This document shows positions 26,801-34,301 of a DNA stretch of 64,000 nt, piece by piece. The notes under the pieces are model-generated. The model was given only the letters and a program-made list of their open reading frames with translations, had not been told where the DNA came from and did not search any database. Position numbers and translations under genes: made by a program. Origin of the DNA: Siphonodentalium dalli (Eukaryota > Mollusca > Scaphopoda > Gadilida > Siphonodentaliidae). Within the stretch, counting starts at the first letter, position 1; each line of letters starts with the position of its first letter. The stretch covers positions 196,859,887 to 196,923,886 of the forward strand of contig CP136062.1 in assembly GCA_032622095.1 (NCBI GenBank). Reading direction: 5' to 3'.

Positions 26801-27676
26801 CATGCTTGTAGGTTACTTATAAATATTGTGAGTATTTTCTCGATGATAGTACCATACGAATGATGTTAATTCAAGTAGTTAATTCAAGGTAAGCTGAACA
26901 TTGGCTCAGGAAATTTGGTCAAATTTGGTGTCAAATCATATTATACATTGTTCAAATCTCGCGTCTAGTTGTGACACTTGAGTAAGGTCACTCATACTGC
27001 AATGTCTTCGCACCACTCATGCATTTAAAAAAGTACCAGTCAGCTTCTCATACTGGTGAGTAAGGAGCATGTTCTGATTTCCGACTAAATCATGAAAAAT
27101 TACCCATAAATCTGATGTGATTAAGTAGTCAATTATTTAGGGCATTACTGTACAAATGGCTGCAGTCAGTCCATTGTTTGGCTTGTACAAATGACTGGGA
27201 TAATAGTGTAATGGTACATAACAGATCATTTCAAGATGGAATCCAATCTCTTTAAAAAGCCAATAACAATTACAAACACTGCATCATAAGTGTCTTAGAG
27301 CAAGTAATTGGTTAAGCACTATATATATTAAACTGTCATTATAGTAACAATTTCATTACTGCTAGTTGTACATCTATGGGATACAAATTGTATGAGTGAA
27401 TTAATGTACACTGCTGAAGCAATTGAATCAAGATCGAACAACTGATTCTAAGTCAAGAAATGGAACATAACTCTAGAGGGGTTCCTGCACATATGACTTA
27501 AAAGTTCCCAACAAAAAATTAACACCAGTAATGAAAGACTATAATATATACAATACACAGAAATATTTACTCACTTTGAACAGATCTTTAGCTTGTGACA
27601 CTGAGTTTTTTGTCGTCACTTTACTGCTCTTTGTCACGCTCCCTCCACGGGGAAAGTTCTCCTCAATGGAAGCCAT
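2620..27676 (-). CDS. PDCD11: PDCD11/RRP5 homologue, 5' part (17 coding exons, 3' end beyond window)
   Basis: RRP5 (PDCD11) is a nucleolar protein whose S1 RNA-binding repeats contact pre-rRNA during 18S and 5.8S/25S processing. Seventeen exons on the minus strand join with consistent phases to 2,099 nt (about 699 codons). Recognition rests on the start MASIEENFPRGG, which resembles the vertebrate N-terminus, a basic low-complexity stretch (residues 35-76), and successive S1 repeats near residues 78-180, 191-262, 275-345, 365-435, 455-520, 545-610 and 625-699. Spacing follows the human protein as I recall it. Telling segments are CEDMLILGCVKQIHDLQLVI, KYKFHKC-like joins in exons 10-11, and GWVPVHELSTEKI in exon 15. 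Missing here: the later S1 repeats and the C-terminal HAT/TPR region, expected left of position 1. Introns reach 2.7 kb and are full of repeats. No promoter or noncoding first exon was identified. Confidence 0.93.
3866..3922 (-). CDS. PDCD11: PDCD11 coding exon 16 (GC-AG donor proposed)
   Basis: 57 nt, residues 611-629, acceptor tattttcag. The exon reads IDGIKPFKHKTSTQLDIGD. Every nearby GT donor leaves phase 1 and puts a stop four codons into exon 17. Ending the exon at GAT and using donor gcaagt (a GC-AG intron) keeps phase 0 and gives the family spacing from LDIG to KDDGL. Confidence 0.72.
4103..4743. mobile_element. TTAA-bounded MITE, family D copy 1, with internal tandem array
   Basis: Begins TTAACCCTTTCTATACAAAA and ends CAGTACAGAAAGAGTTAA-like (ttagtacagaaagagttaa). 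Related copies at 13557, 14237 and 21833 lack the array. Most of the length is an eight-copy 56-bp tandem repeat (4270-4717). It sits inside a PDCD11 intron. Confidence 0.8.
4270..4717. repeat. 56-bp tandem repeat, 8 copies
   Basis: Unit starts cccttcaaatgaacg; copies start at 4270, 4326, 4382, 4438, 4494, 4550, 4606 and 4662. Copies are almost identical except for one T/C position (gttaag or gtcaag), giving the order T C T C T T C T. Confidence 0.95.
4782..4916 (-). CDS. PDCD11: PDCD11 coding exon 15 (sixth S1 repeat, end)
   Basis: 135 nt, residues 566-610, phase 0 to 0, acceptor ccttgcag, donor gtaaga. Encodes GWVPVHELSTEKIAYPDRVF and FVGQIVRCRVIYVNPEEGKM. A TTAA-bounded element begins only 38 bases past its donor. 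Confidence 0.93.
5108..6000. repeat. Dispersed intergenic repeat, copy 2
   Basis: Longer relative of 1843-2430, with the same phrase order starting at caatgacactgtagctcaa and repeated gggctgcagggtgtgcc / gatggctcccatctag motifs, ending in gatggccagacgaaaggacgg. It fills most of the intron between exons 14 and 15. Class unknown. Confidence 0.7.
6203..6382 (-). CDS. PDCD11: PDCD11 coding exon 14 (fifth S1 end, sixth S1 start)
   Basis: 180 nt, residues 506-565, phase 0 to 0, acceptor catttcag, donor gtcagt. Encodes LTNKKSLVRSKLPIVSNY, then GQQLEGFIGQVNNKGALVIF and YNNVK, a close family match. Confidence 0.93.
6431..7330. other. Intronic stretch without recognised features
   Basis: Unique-looking AT-rich intron sequence between exon 14 and the 68-bp array. 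A reading frame at 6674-6919 (plus) has no recognisable motif and lies antisense within the intron, so it is not called. Confidence 0.5.
7342..7674. repeat. 68-bp tandem repeat, 5 copies
   Basis: Unit contains atgctgttaatagtgaatgt and ends aatatcactttaaggatg. Copy starts are spaced 69, 68, 65 and 68 bp. Lies in the intron between exons 13 and 14. Confidence 0.95.
8260..8406 (-). CDS. PDCD11: PDCD11 coding exon 13 (fifth S1 repeat)
   Basis: 147 nt, residues 457-505, phase 0 to 0, acceptor atttgcag, donor gtgagt. Encodes CTVGKIGPTGMTVNV and the well-matched MHMADVPLKHPEKKF ... GNKLKCR. Confidence 0.93.
8866..8926 (-). CDS. PDCD11: PDCD11 coding exon 12
   Basis: 61 nt, runs to residue 456, phase 2 to 0, acceptor acttgcag, donor gtaagt. 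Encodes SILDLKIMSVDEILPGQLID, the linker and opening of the fifth S1 repeat. Confidence 0.86.
9617..9673 (-). CDS. PDCD11: PDCD11 coding exon 11
   Basis: 57 nt, phase 2 to 2, acceptor ttttttcag, donor gtgagt. Joining completes the lysine codon and reads KCRVMDLNYMDNLVIMTMK, the closing strands of the fourth S1 repeat. Confidence 0.88.
9743..10275. repeat. 32-bp AT-rich tandem repeat, about 16-17 copies
   Basis: Unit reads catcatgtatcctgatatat then cgtatcatataa, period 32, with single-base variants (cgt/tgt, cgt/ctt). It is intronic, between exons 10 and 11. Confidence 0.95.
10945..11146. mobile_element. Foldback MITE, TA-bounded, mariner-like, copy 1
   Basis: Near-perfect inverted repeat with ends TACAGTAATGCCCTAAATAA and its complement. 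Arms are about 90 bp with a short loop near 11045. TA at both ends suggests Tc1/mariner-type insertion (inferred). A shorter copy lies at 17339 and one half at 27080. Confidence 0.85.
11339..11406 (-). CDS. PDCD11: PDCD11 coding exon 10
   Basis: 68 nt, residues 395-416 plus two bases, acceptor catttcag, donor gtatgt. Encodes LSNLSDKQLEEVPDDFTVGS, aligning with the family's HLSD ... F-x-x-G-x-x-HK segment of the fourth S1 repeat. Confidence 0.86.
12011..12670. mobile_element. Possible MITE with short inverted ends
   Basis: Bounded by ttaaaggattactc on the left and gagtaatccttttag on the right (12-bp inverted match). The body contains no coding frame and a 24-bp perfect palindrome at 12487-12510. 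Only one copy is seen here, so the call rests on the termini. Confidence 0.5.
12739..12948 (-). CDS. PDCD11: PDCD11 coding exon 9 (third S1 end, fourth S1 start)
   Basis: 210 nt, residues 325-394, phase 0 to 0, acceptor atttcag, donor gtgagt. Contains TILYIHPTTKEIHGTVLLHL, equivalent to the family's C-x-L-x-VHP closing strand, then KKRGVYFQVSDDVKGLSS, which opens the next S1 repeat. Confidence 0.91.
13196..13519. mobile_element. TTAA-bounded MITE, family C copy 1
   Basis: Ends TTAACCCTTCCATGATGGGA and inverse ctcccgtcataaaagggttaa (one mismatch plus small indel). Contains two degenerate relatives of the 69-bp family A palindrome, with diverged centres (gtctcccatagtg and catcctatgggag). Confidence 0.8.
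13557..14203. mobile_element. Family D MITE copy 2 (inverse), split by a family A insertion
   Basis: Inverse orientation relative to 4103. The left end ttaacccttacttta is separated from atggattctcccatcag by the family A element at 13572-13962, with TTAA at both junctions. Removing the insert with one TTAA gives a continuous match to the family D end. Contains a short run of aaggatataatac repeats (about 14050-14100). The far end lacks TTAA. Confidence 0.8.
13572..13962. mobile_element. TTAA-bounded foldback MITE, family A copy 2
   Basis: Complete: TTAACCCTTTACCCAACA at one end, tgttgggtaaagggttaa at the other; palindromic modules at 13602-13670 and 13741-13809. Inverse orientation to copies 1, 3 and 4. 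Inserted into a family D MITE. Confidence 0.93.
14237..14761. mobile_element. Family D MITE copy 3, carrying a hAT MITE
   Basis: Ends TTAACCCTTTCTTTGCTAAA and gcagtacagaaaaggttaa. The body is interrupted at 14327-14576 by a hAT-type MITE. It lacks the 56-bp array of copy 1. Confidence 0.8.
14327..14576. mobile_element. hAT-type MITE, family E copy 1
   Basis: 250 bp with inverted ends CAAGCCTTGAAATAG / CTATTTCAAGGCTTG, flanked on both sides by GCCATCTG (14319-14326 and 14577-14584), an 8-bp target duplication as expected for hAT. The inside is two long hairpins, each built on gaggtccccagagggtgaat and its complement. Confidence 0.93.
15101..15196 (-). CDS. PDCD11: PDCD11 coding exon 8 (third S1 repeat, middle)
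   Basis: 96 nt, residues 293-324, phase 0 to 0, acceptor tatttccag, donor gtaaat. Encodes VVKFGLFVEFCGHTAMIHSS, the S1 core strands. Confidence 0.9.
15608..15676 (-). CDS. PDCD11: PDCD11 coding exon 7 (third S1 repeat, start)
   Basis: 69 nt, residues 270-292, phase 0 to 0, acceptor ttattgcag, donor gtaagg. Encodes FNALTAGMIFTGSIRK, matching the L-x-PG-x-V opening before the third S1 repeat. Confidence 0.87.
16727..17092. mobile_element. TTAA-bounded foldback MITE, family A copy 3
   Basis: Complete, TTAA at both ends; palindromic modules at 16870-16938 and 16994-17062. The spacer between modules is shortened relative to the other copies. Inserted 79 bases downstream of the exon 6 donor. Confidence 0.93.
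17171..17283 (-). CDS. PDCD11: PDCD11 coding exon 6 (second S1 repeat, end)
   Basis: 113 nt, completes the split glycine codon and runs to residue 269 in phase 0. Acceptor ctattacag, donor gtaatt. Encodes FPLHVGQICTFGIVIKEK and ends HTSTSQ. Confidence 0.88.
17339..17434. mobile_element. Foldback MITE, TA-bounded, mariner-like, copy 2
   Basis: 96-bp hairpin with ends TACAGTAATGCCCTAAATAA and its complement. It is a short version of 10945-11146, ending inside the arms at gggtaattctgctgtgg. Confidence 0.85.
18132..18255 (-). CDS. PDCD11: PDCD11 coding exon 5 (second S1 repeat, start)
   Basis: 124 nt, residues 191-231, acceptor gtgtttcag, donor gtatgt, ends one base into a glycine codon. Encodes ILTGSIISREDHGYFVDLGI, a typical S1 opening. 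Confidence 0.9.
18511..18885 (+). repeat. Dispersed repeat, copy 1
   Basis: About 375 bp closely matching 35866-36240 in the same orientation, including ttgttcgggtgcgtgaaatt, ccaacctgg, accactccatag-like and tatttgatcaccct. Class unknown; no terminal repeats noticed. Confidence 0.85.
19332..19474. mobile_element. TTAA-bounded MITE, family C copy 2 (short)
   Basis: Begins TTAACCCTTTCATGACGGGA, ends tgtcatgggagggataa (TTAA decayed to ATAA). Contains one partial palindromic module. The hAT MITE at 19483 lies just outside. Confidence 0.75.
19483..19737. mobile_element. hAT-type MITE, family E copy 2
   Basis: 255 bp, same ends as the copy at 14327 (CAAGCCTTGAAATAG), flanked by TTTGCTAT on both sides (19475-19482 and 19738-19745), a second independent 8-bp target duplication. 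Lies 86 bases downstream in the intron from the nearest edge of exon 4. Confidence 0.94.
19823..19984 (-). CDS. PDCD11: PDCD11 coding exon 4 (first S1 repeat, end)
   Basis: 162 nt, residues 137-190, phase 0 to 0, acceptor cttttcag, donor gtacgt. Reads FKVGMPVWCKVTTI and ends with LTVNPKDVNSSI, the family's L-x-NPK-x-VN signature between the first and second S1 repeats. Confidence 0.92.
20039..20185. mobile_element. TTAA-bounded hairpin element
   Basis: 147-bp almost perfect hairpin with ends TTAACTGTTATGTGGACTG and the complement of TTAACTGTCATGTGGACTG; the loop is around aaaacacgaaggg. The termini differ from families A-D. Confidence 0.85.
20559..20963 (+). mobile_element. Non-autonomous Helitron, 405 bp
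   Basis: 5' end TCTATTATATATTTTGGAAC preceded by A; 3' end has the hairpin gcccggacgaagtcgggc, then 7 bases, then CTAG followed by T. Insertion between A and T with a 3' hairpin and CTRR end are Helitron hallmarks. Contains a TGTA microsatellite (20582-20632). No Rep/helicase coding. Confidence 0.88.
21833..22544. mobile_element. Family D MITE copy 4 with a nested repeat
   Basis: Begins TTAAGCCTTTCTATACTAAT and ends gaatccattcagtataaaaaggataa in the family D pattern (right TTAA decayed). Between about 22058 and 22503 lies unrelated GC-richer sequence starting after actgt and ending in actgt, probably a second insertion with a 5-bp repeat at its borders. Confidence 0.72.
22740..22919 (-). CDS. 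PDCD11: PDCD11 coding exon 3 (first S1 repeat, start)
   Basis: 180 nt, residues 77-136, phase 0 to 0, acceptor gattttcag, donor gtatat. Contains CEDMLILGCVKQIHDLQLVI, the clearest family match in the window, followed by the S1 strand LPGGMTGVVPITAVSDSY and an acidic end (DVKEDDEDQE). Confidence 0.93.
23045..25476. repeat. 28-bp satellite array, about 2.4 kb
   Basis: Unit ttaccaggaattactatcct plus ataggata, 28 bp, with frequent 26-bp variants (cctaagg for cctatagg). About 87 units fill the intron between exons 2 and 3. Rare variant strings recur 777 and 804 bp apart, showing longer-range duplication. Each unit carries the palindrome CCTATAGG. Confidence 0.96.
25637..25762 (-). CDS. PDCD11: PDCD11 coding exon 2
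   Basis: 126 nt, phase 0 to 0, residues 35-76. Acceptor ctttgcag and donor gtttgt. It encodes a basic, lysine/arginine-rich stretch (LRRKKRKNDMNDELDMIKKP) like the charged linker before the first S1 repeat of the family; a nuclear localisation role is inferred. Confidence 0.88.
26551..26573. repeat. 23-bp perfect palindrome (odd centre) in intron 1
   Basis: ttgcgccaggt, one base, then its exact complement. The two arms include an E-box-like CAGGTG/CACCTG centre. Whether it is a binding site or a relic of a hairpin element is unknown. Confidence 0.5.
27080..27152. mobile_element. Half copy of the mariner-like foldback MITE
   Basis: Matches only the right arm of 10945-11146: ttccgactaaatcatgaaaa through attatttagggcattactgta, with several substitutions. 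The left arm is absent. Confidence 0.75.
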
Positions 27677-27685
27677 CTGTGCCTG
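27575..27685 (-). CDS. PDCD11: PDCD11 coding exon 1 with 9 nt of 5' UTR
   Basis: The start codon is at 27676-27674. Codons 1-34 begin MASIEENFPRGG and end KDLFK, followed by donor gtgagt. Upstream, ttctatttcag looks like a splice acceptor ending at 27686, so a noncoding exon further right is likely, but it cannot be placed from sequence alone. The exon is in phase 0 at its 3' end. Confidence 0.9.
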
Positions 27686-28235
27686 CTGAAATAGAAGTTG
27701 TAAATTGTATGGCATTTTTCACAACACATCAGGCAATTAGATTTATATAATAGTGTAAATAGTGCACATCAGGGCAACCTATGGTCTGGCATAGTAAGAG
27801 GATAAATAGTCTACATTTAGATGAAAAACTTGAAATCCTTGCATTAGTTTTCCGAGAATGAATGATTCTCGAATAATTTCACATTGATAATAAGTTAATA
27901 ACTTGTCTGGAATCATTTCAATATTTCTCAGTGATACAGGTATATAAACCAGGAGTTGATTTTAATTTTTTTAATTAGTATAGCATTTTGCAGCACTCAA
28001 CATATTTTGTATAGCATTCAATACCAATACATGTTTTTTTCATTGTAAATTGGTTGGCAAAAATTGGAAATAGCATCGCAAATTGTGATGCGAATCCAGT
28101 TAAATTAAGCCCTGATAAACAAAGATATGCAATGGTAAAAATTCCATTTGATATCATAAATCCTCACCTGTTCAACATATCTTAACTATGGAATTCATTC
28201 CCACTCAACATCAAAACTCACCCAAAATAAGGCCA

Positions 28236-28635
28236 TTAACCCTTTACCCAACAAACCGGCCAAAACCGGCCAAATAAAGCTTCAACAGCCTAAAATATCT
28301 TGGGTCTGTCTCAATAGAACCATACAAATATGGATATCATTGGAACCGGCTCCTTGACCACATTGTGATAGTTACAGTTATGCCCTGTGCCAATGCATTC
28401 TCTTATATATGCGAGTCGACCATAGGTCGCCTCGCATATATAAGAGAATGCATTGGCCTAAACAAAATCTTTTTTAAACACTTTTTACCATTTTTTCTTA
28501 CAATCTTTAACAATTTTATAATTTTTAATGTGTTAAGCCAATGCATTCTCTTATATATGCGAGGCGACCTATGGTCGACTCGCATATATAAGAGAATGCA
28601 TTGGCACAGGGCCCTTCTGTTGGGTAAAGGGTTAA
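28236..28635. mobile_element. TTAA-bounded foldback MITE, family A copy 4
   Basis: Complete, TTAA at both ends; modules at 28389-28457 and 28537-28605. Nearly identical to copies 2 and 3 and lies about 550 bases upstream of the first PDCD11 coding exon. Confidence 0.93.
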
Positions 28636-31600
28636 GGGAAATAATTCATCTGTTGCTTTAGTAGAGTTGCTTATGTACTTTCGTGGGAATTTTTTGAACA
28701 AATATAGAGACTATGATATTATGATAGGGTATCACTTACTTTGTCTGAAAAAGTTTGTTAGACGTCATGGGTCCGCGACTGGAGGGAATTATGACGTCAC
28801 AAAAATGACGTCATTGTCAGTTCAGTTCAGATGTAGGGTTGTCATAAGAACTGACGATTTCAGCGCATATTTCTTAATTGTTATACATTCTTTTCAGTTA
28901 GGGCAATTCATCAATAGTAGTTCTCGAAGTACAGTACCCAATTTAACGGGAAAACGTTATTCCAGTCAAAGATGACTGCCAAAATGGCACTAAAAAATCA
29001 ACAATTTTGCGATTTTCAAGAATCTCATGTAAATGACCTTCCGTTTGGTATCGACTGCGAATTGTGACAATTCTGTGTTTAATTATTGCTTCAGCGATGG
29101 GGTGACCAATTGTATTGTACAAAACGTTGTTCGATCTATCAAAAATCCCCTTTAGACAATCGAATTATAGCATCATGTAAAAAATTAATTCCGATATTGT
29201 AGCAATAGATTTAAAGAAATGAGCGGCATTCAGTGATGGGAACGAAATATTCGTGCCACATGCGGAATTATTATCACACTTCAACAAAACTGTTCAATTT
29301 CATCCAAGATGGCTACCAAAATGGCAGTCAAAATACAAAAGTCAGTGTTCGTTACGGTACATCACCAAATGTCGCCCTGGCATTCCATCATGGGGAATTA
29401 GGTTAATCAGCTAATTTTAAGTATATGCGCATAGCTTTAATTTCTTATACAAATTAGCGATGTCCTATACGGCAAACGCGGCATTTCTTCAAATTTCCTG
29501 ATATTAAGTGAGGAGGGTGTTGAAGAGAAAATCCAACTCACTATGTGAAATTAGAAAGTATCTTAGACCGCCATCTTAGCTTGGGGTGGGCAAGTGTTAC
29601 TATTCCAATGTCTAGACTTCTGTGCTATACTCTAAGCCAAAGGACTAAGTGAGAAGTAATGGTGGTTACCATATCAAATGGTAATTGATGATGCAGTTAA
29701 TCGTTAGTGTTAGTTCTTGCCGTGACATATCTGTAGCAAATGCATATAGTGTGTCATAGCAGGTAGCAATACGCAATTGTTTATTGTGATAGCTATGAAG
29801 TGGGATTGTACTTCTCAGCTATACCATTAATCTTAACAAGCAAGAAACAACACATCCTTGTTTATAAAACACAAACAATAGTATAATTAATGCTATGGCT
29901 GTCATTTTGGCCTGCTTGTCTCACTGTTATTTGCGCTGTAACCTTTAATTAAATGTGCATGGAAACACCATTTGAACCTCGTTTAGCTGAACTTAGCAGG
30001 TTTCAATCGTATTGATAACCACAACAGATCAAAATAGAATAGACATCCATAGGTGGGTAATATATCCGTATATGCGGTAGTGTCCCGTATCAAGCTTAAA
30101 GTGATATATTGTGAATACCAGGTTCTGAAATCTGGATGATTGTTTTCACCAAAGTAGTCCAACCACTTTCATTGCAAATGTGGAGTTTTGAAAAGTTAAT
30201 ATAAGTTAGTGACCCCACAGGACATGTTATTCAGTTGAAATGAACATTGCCATACACCAGGCTAGATCCCCACAAACGGGCGAAGTGGTATGACTGGTTC
30301 TTGGCTTTCCTCGTGTTCAGTTAATTGGTCGTAGCCATACAAAGTGATTCGCCCAATATACGAAAGGTGGCTTGGCATGAACACGGTAGGCTGGTATGGA
30401 CCATTGATAGTATACAGCAAACTAATATCCCATATTGATTTATATGATTTAGGCATGCGAAACGTTTAGTGAGACAATGCATTACGTTTGTACATCAGTT
30501 TAATGGGAAAGTGGTTCTGGGCAATGGTTATGGCTGTGCTGCCGGCCGCACTTGATTAGCGATTATTTTGAAGTTTATTGAAATCAACAGGGACTGCGCA
30601 ACTGCTTTGCATATCCAACCATGCAGCTTAGATGACGAAAGAATGTGAATGGTAAGCGCAATAGATATGAGCCAAAAATAGACAGGCGATACTTATTATG
30701 ATACTAATTCCCGCGTTTTGACAAACTGTACGACCACGTGGTGGGAAACGGTGAAACGTCTATTAGTAGTGATGGGTCTTCCGGTGTCATGTCATCAGTT
30801 TGATTTATTATGTCCAATATACTCTGGAATCCAGGTTCTTAATACTGAATGATATTATGGGGCAACGCAGTCCACTAACTTGTGACAACATAATGTGAAG
30901 TAATATTTGGAGTTAATAACAGCTCATGACGTGCCATGTTGATTCTGGTTATAACGTTATCATCAACCAAAGGAAATGTGGAAATGAAGGAAGTTGAATT
31001 AGCACGCGTAACTACGGATGTGGCCATGGTTCATTATAATAATAATGGCATCTTTCAGATCATATTATATAGGCCGATCCATATATATTCTAATGACTCA
31101 AACTGTTCTAATTCTATTCGACTAGGAGTTATCAGATCAGTCTGGCTATATCCCATAAATTGTATATATCATGCTGCATTCATGCATCTTGATAATCCCC
31201 CAACCAAGTGGCATATATATATATTAAAGATACTCAATCCGAACAGAGGGTCCCCATCTCAACAGATTACAGCAACAATCCGATCAGAGGGTCCTATATT
31301 ACTATTTCTTTGGCTTTGGGGGTAAAACATATTTGATTCGAGTCGAGGAACCCATCAAACAAAGCTCAGAGTTATTAGATATTGATTTTTGAAATTTGTT
31401 ATTTTACTCGAGATGAGTACTAATAATTGCCTTCAACTGCCGTAATCTGCTCGGGATGTGTACACCAAAATCTATTCAAACAGACAGGGATGGATAACTC
31501 TAAAATCAAGTGGTAATAATAACGCAATTTTGACTGAGTTCTGGGCCAGAAAGTATTCCCGATAATGAAAAATAATGGATTTCTAAAATCGATATCTAAC

Positions 31601-34090
31601 AAATCTGAGCTTTGATGGGTGAATTCCTCGACTTGAATCAAATATTTTTGATCCCCGAAGCCATTGAAATAGCAATTGAGAGGAGTTTTATCGGATTGAG
31701 TACCTTTAACTTCAGCAGAACACGGTCATGGTGAGGCTATTGTACGCAGAGCTCCATACATGTTCACGTGAAAATCAATCCAGTTTGATCAAATAGACTT
31801 TAGTTTAAACAGTATTTATTCCATGAATAATACAAAAACTATTAGTATACGTTTAATCGCGGACCGGATTCGACATCAACTGTGCAGGCTTATGCGAGTA
31901 ATTTCCGGGAATCATTTTATATTCACCCCACATAACGATAGTGTTATGGTCCAGATACACATAAACGCTACTTGTATATGAGACAATCTAATTATATACA
32001 TTTGTACATACATGTAGTGATACATACATGTAAGTATGCTAATATCGCTGCAATACAAGTAAATATATTGCTTGAGTTCTAGTTCAAATTTGTCAAGATC
32101 CCAACTTGGTCGTCATAGTAATGCACGTGTGGAAATGTAGCGGTACTTTAATAGCATGAACTGGTGATAAGAAACAGTCTAAGCATGAGGCAATCATCAA
32201 CATTTCTTCCTGCACATATGTTTGCCAGAATGGTAGAATGGGGTTTCTGATAATTTTGTGTCGACCAAGAGTACCCATACAAGGGTTGATTTTACGAAGA
32301 CTTTTATGGAAAACGTCAGAAAACGTCCGTGTAGCTTCGACAGACTATCCAACCTCATTCATCTACCAAGCCTATACCGGTGGTATACATGTATCATGGT
32401 GAAATGAAAAAAATAAAGTATAGCTAGAATATCTGAACAAGGTTCCGGGCGATCTCCTGGTTTATATTTTCAATTTCAGGCTTCATAAGTCAGCTACTGT
32501 TAGCTATATACAGTAATCTGATTGAGTCCATCGCTAGACCTTTTAGTATACGAGTAGATATTATATAAACTCAATCGTTATCGATATGCAAGAACGTATG
32601 GCGATCACATGCATGATTTGAGCATTGGTAGCGGACATCGCCTGAAGTTGGAAACTTCACTATTATCTCCACATACCACGTAGGTCTCTATTAAATTATT
32701 TATATAATATCAGAATCGAGTTTGACACAAGTCCATTTACTTAACGTGCTCGAACATATATTTCAGTTTGATATATTTCACACCGAATTAAAGCCCATGT
32801 ATAATAATGATATGAGTATGTACCTTTCTTGCACGCTGTGATATATTTCGGAAATATATCTATTTTAATGTCAAATTTCGCCATTTCCACCACATTGGCG
32901 GCCATCTCGATTACAATGAGATATTAATAACTCCGGATAATCTAAATCGGAGTACATTCATTCATATACATGTATCTAACACCGAGATATCGTTCTCCTG
33001 TTGCGGACATGTTATTTGACGTGTGCAAATATAATGTTTGGCGAATTTTCACGATGCTTATTTGGACAATAATTGTCATATGAACTCGCATATTGAGTCA
33101 TTGCGGAAAGACAACTACTATGAATGTGCCGTAACATTGCAGATATTTATTTGGAAGAAGCAAATTAGTCTACTACATTCACCTTCTACATGACAAAAAC
33201 ATAATTGGAAGAAAAAGGGTAAAATTTGCGTATTATCGTATTTTGGCCGCCATCTTGGAAGCCATCTTGGATTAAGTTGACAGTTTCTGGATCCAGTTAG
33301 ATGTAAATACCTTATGTAATGATAATACTCATTTCCATCATCGATTATTTCTAAAGTTCTATAAGGATATAGTTAGAAAATAAAAAAGTATATTTTGGCG
33401 AAATTCATACCAATTCCTTTAAATCGCATTTGGAGAATTAAATCAAGGTTATGATTCAAGAAATCAACTAATGTGATGCCTAAGTGAGTTGTTATCAAGA
33501 TTGAAGAGAAGTATATTCCATAATCGTCACCAGTTCGATACAATCGGAAATGATGTAAGCGACATGTATGGAAAATCATCAATTTCCCACTTCCGGTCGC
33601 CATTTTGGTGGCGATCTTTGATCAAGAGGACAAATTTTTATATAACATGGCGTCACACCATGCACGGTACAAAAGGATTGTCATTTATTTTATATCAAAA
33701 TTATATTTTTATCATGAAATATAACAATGGCGAACTTAAAAAAATGAGCATGGTGGCCATCTTTGTGACGTCATCAGACCACCCAGTCGCGACCCCAGGG
33801 GGTCTAACAAATTTTTTTCTGAAGTAGAGACCATATACTGGCTCATGAACATGGTCTCTATATTTGTTCATGAATTTCCCACGGGAGCCCAAAATCTGAC
33901 ATAAGCGACTCTACTACTTCCAAAACATCATGTCAATGAGGACCGGTGTCGCCAGAAATAATACAATCGGATAATTACCCCCCTTGGCCAAATTAGTACT
34001 ATTTATAGCCGTCATGATTAAGTTCATTTTTTTTTTAAATTGGTCCGAACAATCAGTGAAATTATAATTTTTTCTGTCTAAAACAAGGTC
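28636..34090. other. Intergenic region without a supported gene
   Basis: Contains repeated material: 28655-28820 reappears in inverse orientation near 33740-33910 (tgacgtca, accgactgg-like, gaccatatactgg region), and a degenerate inverted repeat spans about 31315-31660 (arms around tttgattcgagtcgagga and its relative). Frames at 30262-30456 (minus) and 30936-31325 (plus) show no recognisable domain. No RNA gene seen. Confidence 0.6.
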
Positions 34091-34301
34091 GCGCAATAGC
34101 TCATTTAAGCTCACGTAGCTAAATTGAACTAAATTGTTAACGTGATTTCAGTCTGTTCCTTCTATTCAACACCTTACGCGAAATATCGCAATGCGATTTA
34201 AATTTCATCAGTTTCATGTAGACCGCATGTGAAGCTTCACAGGAACACCTTCAGTACAACGAATTAAAACACCCGCGTTGCAATCAAAGGAGATTTGATT
34301 A

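Noticed and set aside
30262-30456. Minus-strand 64-codon frame with protein-like content (SIWDISLLYTINGPYQPTVF)
   Set aside because: Could be an isolated exon, but no family was recognised, neighbouring exons are not evident, and the frame is short.
30936-31325. 129-codon plus-strand frame
   Set aside because: Low-complexity translation, no motif, lies over a degenerate inverted repeat.
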